In this document: positions 15,473-24,129 of the stretch, in pieces
Numbering within the stretch: the first letter of the stretch is position 1
How the letters are laid out: each line of letters opens with the position of its first letter
Assembly (NCBI RefSeq): GCF_018343715.1
Contig: NZ_JAGYPL010000002.1
Coordinates: 124,001 to 188,000 of the forward strand
DNA from: Bacillus sp. FJAT-49711
GTDB taxonomy: Bacteria; Bacillota; Bacilli; Bacillales; Bacillaceae_C
Direction: 5' to 3'
Length of the DNA: 64,000 bases
Notes under the pieces: model-generated
Told to the model about the DNA's origin: nothing
Databases searched by the model: none
What the model saw: the letters and a program-made list of their open reading frames with translations, nothing else
Translations under genes and position numbers: made by a program

Positions 15473-17421
15473 AAATAAATCGGGTAAAATTCTATAGCCC
15501 TGAAGATTTAGCAACAGGGCATTTATTAAAAAAGGCAGAAGTGATCATTGATAGTTATGAATCAAAAGTTATCGAAGATATTAATGTAGCTTTGGAGCTA
15601 TTTAATTGTACCCTTTACCTAGATAATAAAGTATATTTTCAAGATTGGACCGAAAAATATAAAATTCACTTAAATGAAAAATGTAAGCGAATAAAAAAGG
15701 ACTTAAGTTGTTATTTTGCAGAGTTTAATGTTAAAAACATAGAAAAGAATGTTAAAGACATTCATTGGAATTATATAGAGGATTTCTTAATGCTTTTTTG
15801 CAGATATAAATTATACAATCGTATTGGTGAGGAAGTATTCAACAGACTGTTAGAAAAGAATATTCTTTCCATTCAACAAGTATGTCATTACCAATATTTA
15901 GTTGATTATTATGAAACAGTAGTTAAAGAGGCGTTACTTAACAATCCCATAAATGCGGAGTTATTTTTTGAAAAATTTGTGGTTGATAAAGGGAATGCGA
16001 TATCTAAAAAATTATATTTTCCTAAATCTTTAACTAAGGTAGAGGTAAATAACTTAATAGACTCTTATATAGACACAGAAGAAAATAATTTAAACTATTT
16101 GAGATTAATTGTGAGTAATCATAATACTAAAGAACTTTCTGTATCTGATGAACTTAAGTGGAAGGCAAAAAAACGTAGCGAAGAACAAGAAAAAATGTAT
16201 TTTAAAGGCAATAGTGGAATGGCATTTGGATATGAAATTGTATTTCAAAAAGACTTGTCTGAACCTGTTATAGCAAAATTAGAAGGAATGGAATCGTCCA
16301 TAACATTCGATAAAACTTGGTTAGAAGATAATCTAGACTATGCAACAATTATGCAAAACTTTATTTGGATATTTGGATTTATTGATGGTGATGGACGAAT
16401 TACATTTGTTAGTCATCCTTCTGAAATAAGTGCATTCGAAGGTGTTTTAGGGCTAAAATCAAAAAACGATTATCCAAAGGGTGCAGCATTTCAAGCCAAG
16501 GGAATTTTAGCTAAATTAATGACCGTTGCTTATTATATGTTTCTTAAAGAACAAGATATTAATCTAGAAAAGGTAATAGAATGGTTTTTTACTATTTATT
16601 TAAACCAAGAATTTAAAGTGGAAAATTATTATGCGGTATTACCATCCGAAGGTACATCATATAGAGAAAAATGTAGAGACATATTACCAGAAATGGAGTA
16701 TATTTTATCTCAATTTAAAAGCTATGTAGAATACAGTTTTATCAATCATGAGCTTTTAGAAGTTTCGTCAAGTGGTTTACTTTATGAGCAAATACCAAGT
16801 TTGATTAAGAAAAAATATGTGTATTCGAAAGAAGTATTAAATGGAGCTTTTTATTACTTGTTTTCGGACCAATCTGGGTTAGGTTACTTGGGTAAACCTG
16901 AGAAAGATAGTCGCAACTTTTTTGAATTAATGATAAAAAACAACATTACTTATTCTGAATTTCATAAACATCAACAATTAAGGCTTGATCATCTTTGTGA
17001 GCTTGGATATATAAAAATAGATACCCAAGGATTAATTAGTTGGATTAATGAGAGGCGAATTAAGGTATTATATGAACTCTATTATAATGAAGTTATTAGT
17101 TATTATAGAAGGCATCCTCAAATAAGAGATGAATTAGATTTAATGGATCATGAGGGTTTAATATATTTTAGCTCATCATTATTTTCGAAGCCTGAACAGG
17201 ATTATTTTAATTATTATTTGAATAATTCTAGGTTCCAAAACGGACCAAAGCTAAGAAATAGGTACGCACATGGGACTTTAGGAAGCCGTCCTAATATTGA
17301 CGAAGCAACTCATCAAGATAATTATTTAGTGATATTGAAGTTATTTATTTTAATTGTCCTAAAGGTTAATGAGGATTTTTGTTTGTACGATATGATTAAG
17401 CAAAATGAGCAATCTGAATAA
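15469..17421 (+). CDS. Large protein of unknown function with C-terminal HEPN-like motif
   Basis: 650 residues, no signal peptide or membrane span, rich in Tyr, Asn and Lys. I recognise no family over its first ~550 residues, which look largely helical. Near the C-terminus LRNRYAHG provides the R-x4-H pattern of HEPN ribonucleases (Arg596, His601), with flanking helices as in HEPN domains of Abi and DUF4209-like proteins. AGGGGG is only two bases from the ATG, a poor spacing, but the start overlaps an upstream stop (ATGA), which would allow coupling. It sits among restriction and other defence-type genes. An antiphage or abortive-infection role is inference. Confidence 0.7.
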   Translation: MKINRVKFYSPEDLATGHLLKKAEVIIDSYESKVIEDINVALELFNCTLYLDNKVYFQDWTEKYKIHLNEKCKRIKKDLSCYFAEFNVKNIEKNVKDIHWNYIEDFLMLFCRYKLYNRIGEEVFNRLLEKNILSIQQVCHYQYLVDYYETVVKEALLNNPINAELFFEKFVVDKGNAISKKLYFPKSLTKVEVNNLIDSYIDTEENNLNYLRLIVSNHNTKELSVSDELKWKAKKRSEEQEKMYFKGNSGMAFGYEIVFQKDLSEPVIAKLEGMESSITFDKTWLEDNLDYATIMQNFIWIFGFIDGDGRITFVSHPSEISAFEGVLGLKSKNDYPKGAAFQAKGILAKLMTVAYYMFLKEQDINLEKVIEWFFTIYLNQEFKVENYYAVLPSEGTSYREKCRDILPEMEYILSQFKSYVEYSFINHELLEVSSSGLLYEQIPSLIKKKYVYSKEVLNGAFYYLFSDQSGLGYLGKPEKDSRNFFELMIKNNITYSEFHKHQQLRLDHLCELGYIKIDTQGLISWINERRIKVLYELYYNEVISYYRRHPQIRDELDLMDHEGLIYFSSSLFSKPEQDYFNYYLNNSRFQNGPKLRNRYAHGTLGSRPNIDEATHQDNYLVILKLFILIVLKVNEDFCLYDMIKQNEQSE

Positions 17422-17544
17422 AGCTTTTAGCTGATAAGTTCATTCTGTTCATGAAGAAATACTCCCTACCTAGACTAAAGGTGAAGGTAATCATTTACGA
17501 CCTTAGTGATGAGATTAGTTATATCATGTGAATGATGGTAAGAG

Positions 17545-17640
17545 GAGCTGTGTGCGGTAGTTTCCGCTCGCACAGTTCCGAGAGGAGTAAGCCCACAATC
17601 TAATGACACAGAGCATACAGAGAGGGGCTTATTTACTCGA
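17545..17640 (+). mobile_element. 3' relic of a group II intron (domains V-VI)
   Basis: 17545-17578 is 34 bases long and folds like intron domain V: outer stem GAGCTGTG with CACAGTTC, a CG bulge, and an inner stem closed by AGTT instead of the usual GAAA loop. It is followed by a domain VI-like stem (GAGTAAGCCC at 17585-17594 with GGGGCTT...ACTC at 17624-17638) and the ending TTTACTCGAT that many bacterial introns show at their 3' junction. No reverse transcriptase is present, so this is a decayed remnant. Confidence 0.5.
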
Positions 17641-17663
17641 TCCATAGCAATAGCACATAATTG

Positions 17664-17684
17664 AAGGGGCCTCCATTGCCCCTT
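17664..17684 (-). terminator. Hairpin after the restriction enzyme gene
   Basis: AAGGGGC (17664-17670) and GCCCCTT (17678-17684) form a perfect stem immediately after the stop of the EcoRII-like gene; the tail is only mildly T-rich. Confidence 0.55.
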
Positions 17685-17685
17685 A

Positions 17686-18912
17686 CTAGTAACCAATTTG
17701 ACGCTCTCTTACAAGGTGAATAAATTCATCCAGATTCATTAGCCAAGTCTGTTGGGATGAACTATAGGTTTCATGTAGAGGTTGAGGTAAAATTAATCTA
17801 AGATTGCTAGACTGCATTTCCGAGGTTTGGTTTTCAGTAATTCCAGGTTCCAAAGTAAAAAGGTGCTTAATATCAATTTTCGAAGCTTCGGCTAGTACTT
17901 GTCTCCATCTATCCTTACATGTCGATTTTACACCCAGCATCGTTAACTTACTTACTGGAAAAGATGGATCTTTATAATACATAATATCCGGAAATAGAAA
18001 ATCGGGCTTCGATTTATTTTCTGTAACAGTACCCCTTGAGTGTTTAATACCATTTCGTTTAAAAATTTCCTGTAGATGATTTTCTAAGGCATAACCAACC
18101 CGTGACTTTCTTCGATTATGTACACTCAATGAAAATTTAATAAATCCATCAACATCAGTTAAACCGGAATGATGGAAACCTTGTTTAAGCATATCGCTGA
18201 CAATATGGCGCTCAAGTCTTTTAAACAACTTTTCCTCTTGTTCTATCCATTTAACCAAAGTTAAATCAGGTTGTTCTACCGGATAACTCTCATCAACTGA
18301 TCTCCGAGCAAGGGCAGAGAACTCTTTTGTAGATGGAAATCCTTTATCGATGTAAGGCTCAATCAAGGTGTCTAGAAAAACAGAGTCTGGTTCTTGTATT
18401 TGAATTCCCAATTCCTCTAATATGTAGCGTACAGCGAAATCTACTTTGGGATTATGCCCATTCTCAATTGGCTGGAAATTAAATTGAAAATTTATTTCAT
18501 CATTTATGCCAAAAAGCCATAATAATTGGTTTTCAAAAGTAGAGTCTGCTTTTATTACTATAATATATACCTGATTGTCGGGTCTTTTTGCTACCAATAA
18601 TAAATCGCCTTCTTGGGACAAATCAATAACTGAATTACTCTTGAAATACAATCGCCATTCTGTTCGTGATGGGTGTTTTTCCCTCGCGTCGTACCAAGTT
18701 ACGTATCCTTCTTCCGAAATACCTTCATTTTCGTCTCCAAGCCATATGAACGTGACCGGGTAATCGCTTAATCGGTTATTACCTAATAAATTTCGAAGTG
18801 GTACGCTTCCATTAAATTCATGCTGATTGGACCTTCGGATGTCAACTTCAACTGAACTAAGTCTTTTTATTGCTATCCCTTCGAAGTATTGGGAAAGAAA
18901 TCCTTTTTTCAT
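17686..18912 (-). CDS. EcoRII-type restriction endonuclease (type IIE)
   Basis: 408 residues, close to EcoRII itself. The N-terminal ~200 residues match the effector-DNA-binding half (EWRLYFKSNS and the surrounding beta barrel). The C-terminal half is the PD-(D/E)xK catalytic domain: SRVGYALENHLQEIF, then PDFLFP (Pro303-Asp304), LGVKSTCKDRWRQVL with catalytic Lys329, and HLFTLEPGI. EcoRII-family enzymes cut around CCWGG or related sites, and type IIE members need a second site as effector. The cognate methylase lies 62 bases upstream on the same strand. The recognition sequence is inferred from family only. Confidence 0.9.
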   Translation of the reverse strand: MKKGFLSQYFEGIAIKRLSSVEVDIRRSNQHEFNGSVPLRNLLGNNRLSDYPVTFIWLGDENEGISEEGYVTWYDAREKHPSRTEWRLYFKSNSVIDLSQEGDLLLVAKRPDNQVYIIVIKADSTFENQLLWLFGINDEINFQFNFQPIENGHNPKVDFAVRYILEELGIQIQEPDSVFLDTLIEPYIDKGFPSTKEFSALARRSVDESYPVEQPDLTLVKWIEQEEKLFKRLERHIVSDMLKQGFHHSGLTDVDGFIKFSLSVHNRRKSRVGYALENHLQEIFKRNGIKHSRGTVTENKSKPDFLFPDIMYYKDPSFPVSKLTMLGVKSTCKDRWRQVLAEASKIDIKHLFTLEPGITENQTSEMQSSNLRLILPQPLHETYSSSQQTWLMNLDEFIHLVRERQIGY

Positions 18913-18974
18913 ATTTCAGCATCCTTAAGATATTTTTTTAATTTGCTAAGAGAAAAGCCTAATATGAAATATTA

Positions 18975-20258
18975 TTAGGCATGTTCTATCATTTTGAAAA
19001 TATCAAGTTGTTCATTTCTAACCAAAGATTTGTCATTCTCAGCGTCAAGAATATAAGGGAGCATATGTCGGGCAATTGCTTCTACTACTGGAACAACTAC
19101 TGAATTCCCGAATTGCTTGTATGCTTGTGTGTCGGACACTGGAATTTTAAAAAGATCTCTACCTTCTTGATCGAAACCCATTAATCTTGCACATTCTCTT
19201 GGAGTAAGTCTTCGTGGGTTTTTATCACTTTGTCTAATTAATATTTCTGACCCATCTTTATAATATCTTGCAGAGAGAGTTCGAGCTACATCTTCTTGAC
19301 CATTTAGCCCATATCCAAAACCGTTCCCTTTTAATCTATGTTTTTCAGCGTAGCCTTGTAAATAACTCCAAAGTTTATCGCTTAGTGTGTATTTTTCATT
19401 CACCCTACCTGATTCATCGGTAAATGGAAATTCAGGTTTTTCACTACCATCCTCTGGGTGTAAAATGGATTTTAACTTTGGCCCGGTTAAAGGATCTTTC
19501 GGTGAGAAGTTTTCAAAGGAAAACCCTACATCTTCCTTGAATCCAACGATGAAAATACGTTCCCTATTTTGAGGAACCCATCCTTTGGCATTAATGACTT
19601 TATAATCAACATTATAACCAAGTTCATCTTGTAACGTTCGCATGATTACATTAAATGTTCTACCTTTATCGTGCGTTAGCAAGTTTTTAACATTCTCTAG
19701 TAAAAATGCCTTTGGACGATGGTATTCTATCATTTGGGCCACGTCAAAAAAAAGTGTACCTTGGGTATTGTCTCTAAAGCCATCTGGTCTGCCAAGTGAT
19801 CTTTTCTTTGATACCCCTGCGATTGAAAAAGGCTGACAAGGAAATCCGGCCAGTAATAAATCAAAATCGGGCATACTATATAAATCTACGTCCCTAATAT
19901 CTCCATTCACATCATGATCACACTCGAAGTTTGCTTGGTACGTTTTTCTACAATACGCGTCCCATTCACTAGTAAATACACATTTTCCACCAATAGCTTC
20001 AAATGCACGTCGTAGTCCACCTATACCAGCAAATAGATCAATAAAATTAAAATTAGGCGTTTTTACTATATAGTCATTACTCTTTGAATCAGCAATGATT
20101 TGAAGTGTATTAAGTGCTTTTAAATTAGGCTCACTTTCTCCATTTTCCCAACGATAGATAGTTCTTTCGCTCTTATTAAAAAATTGGGCAGTCTCTTTTA
20201 CAGAAAAGCCTGTTCTTTCCCTAAGAAGTGAAAACTGATTGGTTTTATTTTCTTGCAT
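18975..20258 (-). CDS. DNA (cytosine-5) methyltransferase with N-terminal HTH, EcoRII/Dcm-like
   Basis: About 427 residues. Residues 5-55 form a helix-turn-helix (FSVKETAQFFNKSERTIYRW), used in M.EcoRII/M.SsoII relatives to repress their own promoter. The C5-methylase motifs follow in order: DLFAGIGGLRRAF (I), GFPCQPFS with catalytic Cys141 (IV), LLENVKNL (VI), PQNRERIFIVGF (VIII), and FGNSVVVPVVEAI (X). It protects the host against the adjacent EcoRII-like nuclease by making 5-methylcytosine. An upstream ATG (20312) falls in the -10 box, so AGAGGTGAGG before 20258 decides the start. Confidence 0.92.
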   Translation of the reverse strand: MQENKTNQFSLLRERTGFSVKETAQFFNKSERTIYRWENGESEPNLKALNTLQIIADSKSNDYIVKTPNFNFIDLFAGIGGLRRAFEAIGGKCVFTSEWDAYCRKTYQANFECDHDVNGDIRDVDLYSMPDFDLLLAGFPCQPFSIAGVSKKRSLGRPDGFRDNTQGTLFFDVAQMIEYHRPKAFLLENVKNLLTHDKGRTFNVIMRTLQDELGYNVDYKVINAKGWVPQNRERIFIVGFKEDVGFSFENFSPKDPLTGPKLKSILHPEDGSEKPEFPFTDESGRVNEKYTLSDKLWSYLQGYAEKHRLKGNGFGYGLNGQEDVARTLSARYYKDGSEILIRQSDKNPRRLTPRECARLMGFDQEGRDLFKIPVSDTQAYKQFGNSVVVPVVEAIARHMLPYILDAENDKSLVRNEQLDIFKMIEHA

Positions 20259-20307
20259 GTCCTCACCTCTTTCATAAATAGTTTCCGCTGGGAATGATTT
20301 TGACATA

Positions 20308-20337
20308 ATCATAACAAACCGAACGTACCTTCGTCAA
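20308..20337 (-). promoter_or_regulatory. Promoter of the methylase gene, likely autoregulated
   Basis: On the minus strand TTGACG (20337-20332), an 18-base spacer and TATGAT (20313-20308). The spacer holds GTACGTTCGGTTTG, a candidate operator for the methylase HTH. Transcription would start near 20300, which excludes the upstream ATG at 20312. Confidence 0.5.
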
Positions 20338-20463
20338 GACTTGATTATAATGAGATGACTTTCGCCAATATAGAACCTAGCAGTTGATTACTTACTGTAA
20401 TAATACAGTATACTTTAAGAATAATGAGCATCTATATAATAAGGAATGTGAGGGGGGATTAGT

Positions 20464-20736
20464 ATCAAAAAAGTGATTATTTATGGTCAGATGTCAGAAA
20501 AAATTGATGATAGACTTAAGGAAATACATACGTATATTAAGTCGATGCAATGGCAGCTAGTTGAAGCGGTTTTTGATTATAAGGATTCTTGGGACGGTTT
20601 GTATACTTTGTCAGAAAAACTGAAAGGTATTGATATTATTTTAATTTACAGCATTGAAAGTATCTCCGATGATTTTGCTGTAGAGTTTATTTATAAAATA
20701 GCTGAAAATGAGAATGTGGTGGTGAAAAAATACTAA
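20464..20736 (+). CDS. Small resolvase-like protein, probably catalytically dead
   Basis: About 90 residues matching only the N-terminal catalytic fold of serine recombinases: KVIIYGQMS at the start (the strand bearing the nucleophile Ser), DRLKEIHTYIKSMQWQ, then LKGIDIILIYSIESISDD where real resolvases have the arginine-bearing YSxxRLSRD-type helix. The conserved catalytic arginines are missing and there is no DNA-binding tail. GAGGGGGG is ideally placed for a start at ATC 20464; the first standard start in frame is GTG 20473, 15 bases from the Shine-Dalgarno. It stands alone between the methylase and the MazG-like gene. Confidence 0.55.
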   Translation: MKKVIIYGQMSEKIDDRLKEIHTYIKSMQWQLVEAVFDYKDSWDGLYTLSEKLKGIDIILIYSIESISDDFAVEFIYKIAENENVVVKKY

Positions 20737-20914
20737 GGAATGTTACTTTATCCATCATTCTATTAAGGATGGGGTGATATAGGGGGGGTTAGGTTTTACT
20801 AGCTATTTCCGCTAGTCTATTAAATTCGCTGTATGATAATAATATATGGTTAAAGTAGAGTTGCCGGATTTTGGTGACCCCACTGTGGTATAAAAAAGCG
20901 AGGTGAAAAAGCTT

Positions 20915-21244
20915 ATGCCAATATACAACAAACTTGTTCGAGATAGGATTCCTTATATCATTAAGGAAAATGGTAAAAGAGCAAAGGTTTCTATATTAAC
21001 AGAAAAAAATTACTTCGATGAATTAAGAATAAAAGCAAAAGAAGAATTGGATGAATACCTTAATGCTGAAACAAATGAAGCAGCGTTGGAAGAATTAGCT
21101 GATCTGCTTGAAATTATGAATGGTTTAGTTAAATTGCATAGCAGCTCTATGGAAGAAGTTGAAGCGATTCGCAAAAGAAAAGCTGAAGACCGTGGAGCTT
21201 TTGAGGATAGGGTGTTTTTAATAGAAGTTGAAGATTTTGATTGA
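20915..21244 (+). CDS. MazG-like / phosphoribosyl-ATP pyrophosphohydrolase-type protein
   Basis: 109 residues starting MPIYNKLVRDRIP, the hallmark of a family of small all-alpha NTP pyrophosphatases related to MazG and HisE. The metal-binding pattern is KEELDEYLNAE followed by EELADLLEI. Such enzymes hydrolyse (d)NTPs to NMP and pyrophosphate as house-cleaning or in nucleotide-depletion defence. GCGAGGTG lies 8 bases before ATG 20915; the GTG at 20903 is inside the ribosome binding site. Its TGA is eight bases before the HNH gene's ATG, so the two form one operon. Confidence 0.82.
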   Translation: MPIYNKLVRDRIPYIIKENGKRAKVSILTEKNYFDELRIKAKEELDEYLNAETNEAALEELADLLEIMNGLVKLHSSSMEEVEAIRKRKAEDRGAFEDRVFLIEVEDFD

Positions 21245-21252
21245 GGTGCATC

Positions 21253-22143
21253 ATGAGTCATAAGCTAAAAGTTGGAGAACTTAATGAACAATATATGACA
21301 GATGAAGAGATATGGAGAGTTTTCACAGTAGTATTGTCCAGTAAATCTGCAAAATCTTCCACTTATAAGTATGTTTTAATGAAGTCGATCATTGAAAACT
21401 TATATCAGATCAATGATCAGTATGGGTTGACCTATAATCAGCTTGCCTACTCTTTTGCAAAAATATATTGGAATTTAGTTGTTCATCACAATTTAGTAAA
21501 GCAAAATAGGGGACCGAAAAGTGCCCGAGCTGTTACCGTTATTCAGGAATTTCAACAGAAACATGTTATTTCAAGTGAGTTTAGCTTCGACAAGATTCAA
21601 GAAACCTTACAATTGAAATTAGTTTCTTCCATGAAAAGTGTCATGAAAGAAAATGTTTTTGGGGCTCTTTATGGAGATACTAAAGGCCAGTTTTATGCAT
21701 TCGATCACAAATTAGAAGTTTTTAGACTTCACCCAGTTGTTCATCAATTTATGTTAAGGTATCAACGTTTACTAGTTAATCTCGTAAACTATCATATGGC
21801 TGTGATGATTGAAGAATTGAATGAAAATAAATGCTTTTACTGTGGAAAGAGTTTATCGGAGCGAAAGGGGAATATTCATGTCGATCATTTCATACCATGG
21901 TCTTTCGTCCAATCCGATCAAATATGGAATTTGGTTTTAGCATGTCGAACATGTAATTTAGCGAAAAGTGATAAGGTACCGCGACGTCCATATTTGGATA
22001 TTATTATCGACCGAAATGAGCAACTTTATCATATGCCAAATGAATCAACACAACTGATGGAAAACTACAAAGATAAAAAGGTTATTTTACTTTATAATTA
22101 TTCCATCGAAAATGGGTTTGATACTTTGTGGGCACCTAGGTAG
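21253..22143 (+). CDS. HNH endonuclease with long N-terminal domain
   Basis: 296 residues. The C-terminal third is a zinc-stabilised HNH nuclease: Cys194/Cys197 (CFYCGKSL), catalytic Asp211-His212 (VDHFIPWSF), then Cys231/Cys234 with Asn235 and Lys238 (CRTCNLAKSD). All residues of the beta-beta-alpha-metal site are present. The first 190 residues are helical and unrecognised, and may sense or bind a partner. It is co-transcribed with a MazG-like pyrophosphohydrolase, next to a restriction-modification system. The pairing suggests a defence module, as inference. GAGGTG places the start at ATG 21253. Confidence 0.85.
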   Translation: MSHKLKVGELNEQYMTDEEIWRVFTVVLSSKSAKSSTYKYVLMKSIIENLYQINDQYGLTYNQLAYSFAKIYWNLVVHHNLVKQNRGPKSARAVTVIQEFQQKHVISSEFSFDKIQETLQLKLVSSMKSVMKENVFGALYGDTKGQFYAFDHKLEVFRLHPVVHQFMLRYQRLLVNLVNYHMAVMIEELNENKCFYCGKSLSERKGNIHVDHFIPWSFVQSDQIWNLVLACRTCNLAKSDKVPRRPYLDIIIDRNEQLYHMPNESTQLMENYKDKKVILLYNYSIENGFDTLWAPR

Positions 22144-22255
22144 ATAGATAAAGGCATGACATCTAAAGGATAATGTTAGGTTTTAGTAAAATTTCAAAAG
22201 AATATCAGGGATTTGTGAAGCAAAAGGAAATTCTAATTCGATCTCCAAATAAAAA

Positions 22256-22288
22256 TGGTGTAAAGGATATTAGTAGTCCCTTACACCA
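22256..22288 (-). terminator. Bidirectional terminator between convergent genes
   Basis: TGGTGTAAAGG (22256-22266) pairs with CCCTTACACCA (22278-22288), with ATTTTTATTT following on the minus strand and CTTTTC on the plus strand. Confidence 0.75.
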
Positions 22289-22303
22289 CTTTTCACGTAA
22301 CCT

Positions 22304-23164
22304 TTAATTTACTTGATCATGAAATAACTTGGAAATATACTCATAGCTAATTTCTACGCTTTCCAATTGATTTTTCTTTGTCCAATCCTGTTCAATAAAA
22401 AGATATTTTGAATTGGCATTGTTCTTAAAAGTTTCTACAATCGCGGGAATATCCATGATCCCTTGTCCAGCTTCCGTAAAGTCGTCAATATTACGTATTT
22501 TCATCATGGATTCTCTGTTTAGAACGGTATCCTTTTCTAACTTCTCGAATACGTTAATCACATCGACGTTCGCCGATAGATCTTTTTGGTGGATAAGGTC
22601 ACATCTTTCGCCTATTTTTTCTAGATAGGTCACTGGGTTTATTCCACCTCTAAGAGCCCAATATGTATCAAACTCTATTTTCACTAATTCTTTATCCGTA
22701 TTTTCTAGCATAATGTCTAATACATATTCACCATCAAATGTTTGAAACTCATGATAATGATTATGGTAATATAGCTGCAACCCATTTTTCGCAAGTAAAG
22801 CTCCAGCTTCATTTAACTTTTTCGAAAAAGCTACTACCTCTTCTTCATTTTTAAAATAGGCAATCGCCACAACGAGTGATTGAATTCCAATCACCTTAGC
22901 ATATTTCAATACCTTGTCTATTTTTCCAGCTTCCAAATGCTCCTCTGTTATATGAGAAGAAACAGCCTTTAAAGCAAGTCGATCTAGTTCTCTTTTTAAC
23001 TCTTCAGGTGTCAATCCTCCAATCGTTGAGGAAAGATCATCTCCATGAAAGAATAATTCTAGATTTTTATATCCGATTGAAGCTATTTTTTCTAATGTTC
23101 CTATGAAATCTTTATTCATTTCATCTCTAACAGAAAACAATTGCAATCCAAATTCTACAGCCAT
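22304..23164 (-). CDS. Sugar phosphate isomerase/epimerase, TIM barrel
   Basis: 286 residues of the xylose-isomerase-like barrel family. It starts VEFGLQLFSVRDEM, a typical first strand. Metal ligands appear in YYHNHYHEF (His/Glu region), KIEFDTYWA (Asp), LIHQKDLS and FIEQDWT (Glu). It isomerises or epimerises a sugar or inositol derivative. It is the last gene of the minus-strand ABC importer operon, 59 bases after a permease gene, and so probably acts on the imported compound or its product. It is not closely similar to the isomerase at 6213. Confidence 0.85.
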   Translation of the reverse strand: MAVEFGLQLFSVRDEMNKDFIGTLEKIASIGYKNLELFFHGDDLSSTIGGLTPEELKRELDRLALKAVSSHITEEHLEAGKIDKVLKYAKVIGIQSLVVAIAYFKNEEEVVAFSKKLNEAGALLAKNGLQLYYHNHYHEFQTFDGEYVLDIMLENTDKELVKIEFDTYWALRGGINPVTYLEKIGERCDLIHQKDLSANVDVINVFEKLEKDTVLNRESMMKIRNIDDFTEAGQGIMDIPAIVETFKNNANSKYLFIEQDWTKKNQLESVEISYEYISKLFHDQVN

Positions 23165-23223
23165 TTTACTTTACCCCCAATATTTAATCTTTTATGAACA
23201 CAGGTAATCGTGACTTTAGATGA

Positions 23224-24117
23224 TTACCCTTTAACTGCACCTAATGCAATGCCTTTGACAAGATACTTTTGGAAGAAAGGATAAGCAACAATGATAGGCA
23301 GCACACCAACAACCGCTATCGCCATTCGTACAGATGTACTCGGAATTTGCGATGCAGCTTCACTTGCATTTGTACCTAAAGTGCCTTCCGCTAAGAATTG
23401 AATATCACTAAGCATTCTATTTAACATATTCTGGATGCTGAACATTTCTTTATCCGTGATATAAATTAACCCATTAAACCAGTCATTCCAATAGACAATG
23501 GTTTGCAATAAACCGATTGTTGCAAGGATGGGTAAGGATAGTGGTAAAACGATGGAATAAAATGTCCTAAATTCTCCTGCACCATCCATTCTCGCTGATT
23601 CGATAACAGGCTCAGGAATAGATGTCATAAAAAAGGACCTCATGAGTAAAACATTAAATCCATTCACTAACAATCCTGGAACAATAAGTGCCCATATTGT
23701 ATTTTTCACATCAAAAATTTGAGTGTATACCAAATAGGTTGGTACTAGCCCCCCGTTAAACAGTAATGTAAAGAATACGAAAAATGCTAGGATATTCCGA
23801 TACGGCAAATCCCTTCTTGAAAGTGAGTATGCAAGCATGGCGGTAATAGCTAAGCTTGCAATAGTTCCTACGACTGTAACAAAAACAGTGATTCCGTATG
23901 CTTTAAGAATGCTGCCAGAATTTTTTATTAAATATTCATATGCTGAAAGACTAAACTCAGCAGGGATAAAATTATACCCTTCTCTTAAAATGAATTCTTC
24001 GGACGTTAACGAAGAAGATATTAAGATAATGAATGGTATGATACTAAGAATGGCAAGAAGAGCCAGGAAAATATGTGATACGGTTTGAGTTATACGGTCT
24101 GATGTTACCATTTTCAA
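23224..24117 (-). CDS. Carbohydrate ABC transporter permease, LplC/YtcP type
   Basis: 297 residues with six membrane helices. The EAA loop that contacts the ATPase reads ESARMDGAGEFRTFYSIVLPLS near residue 190 (in parts: ESARMDGAGE, IVLPLS). The C-terminal tail QKYLVKGIALGAVKG is characteristic of the LplC/YtcP branch of CUT1 permeases importing oligosaccharides or galacturonides. It pairs with the neighbouring LplB-type permease and the lipoprotein at 25234. No ATPase gene is present, as usual for this branch, which borrows MsmX. Confidence 0.9.
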   Translation of the reverse strand: MKMVTSDRITQTVSHIFLALLAILSIIPFIILISSSLTSEEFILREGYNFIPAEFSLSAYEYLIKNSGSILKAYGITVFVTVVGTIASLAITAMLAYSLSRRDLPYRNILAFFVFFTLLFNGGLVPTYLVYTQIFDVKNTIWALIVPGLLVNGFNVLLMRSFFMTSIPEPVIESARMDGAGEFRTFYSIVLPLSLPILATIGLLQTIVYWNDWFNGLIYITDKEMFSIQNMLNRMLSDIQFLAEGTLGTNASEAASQIPSTSVRMAIAVVGVLPIIVAYPFFQKYLVKGIALGAVKG

Positions 24118-24129
24118 ATCACCTTTTCT

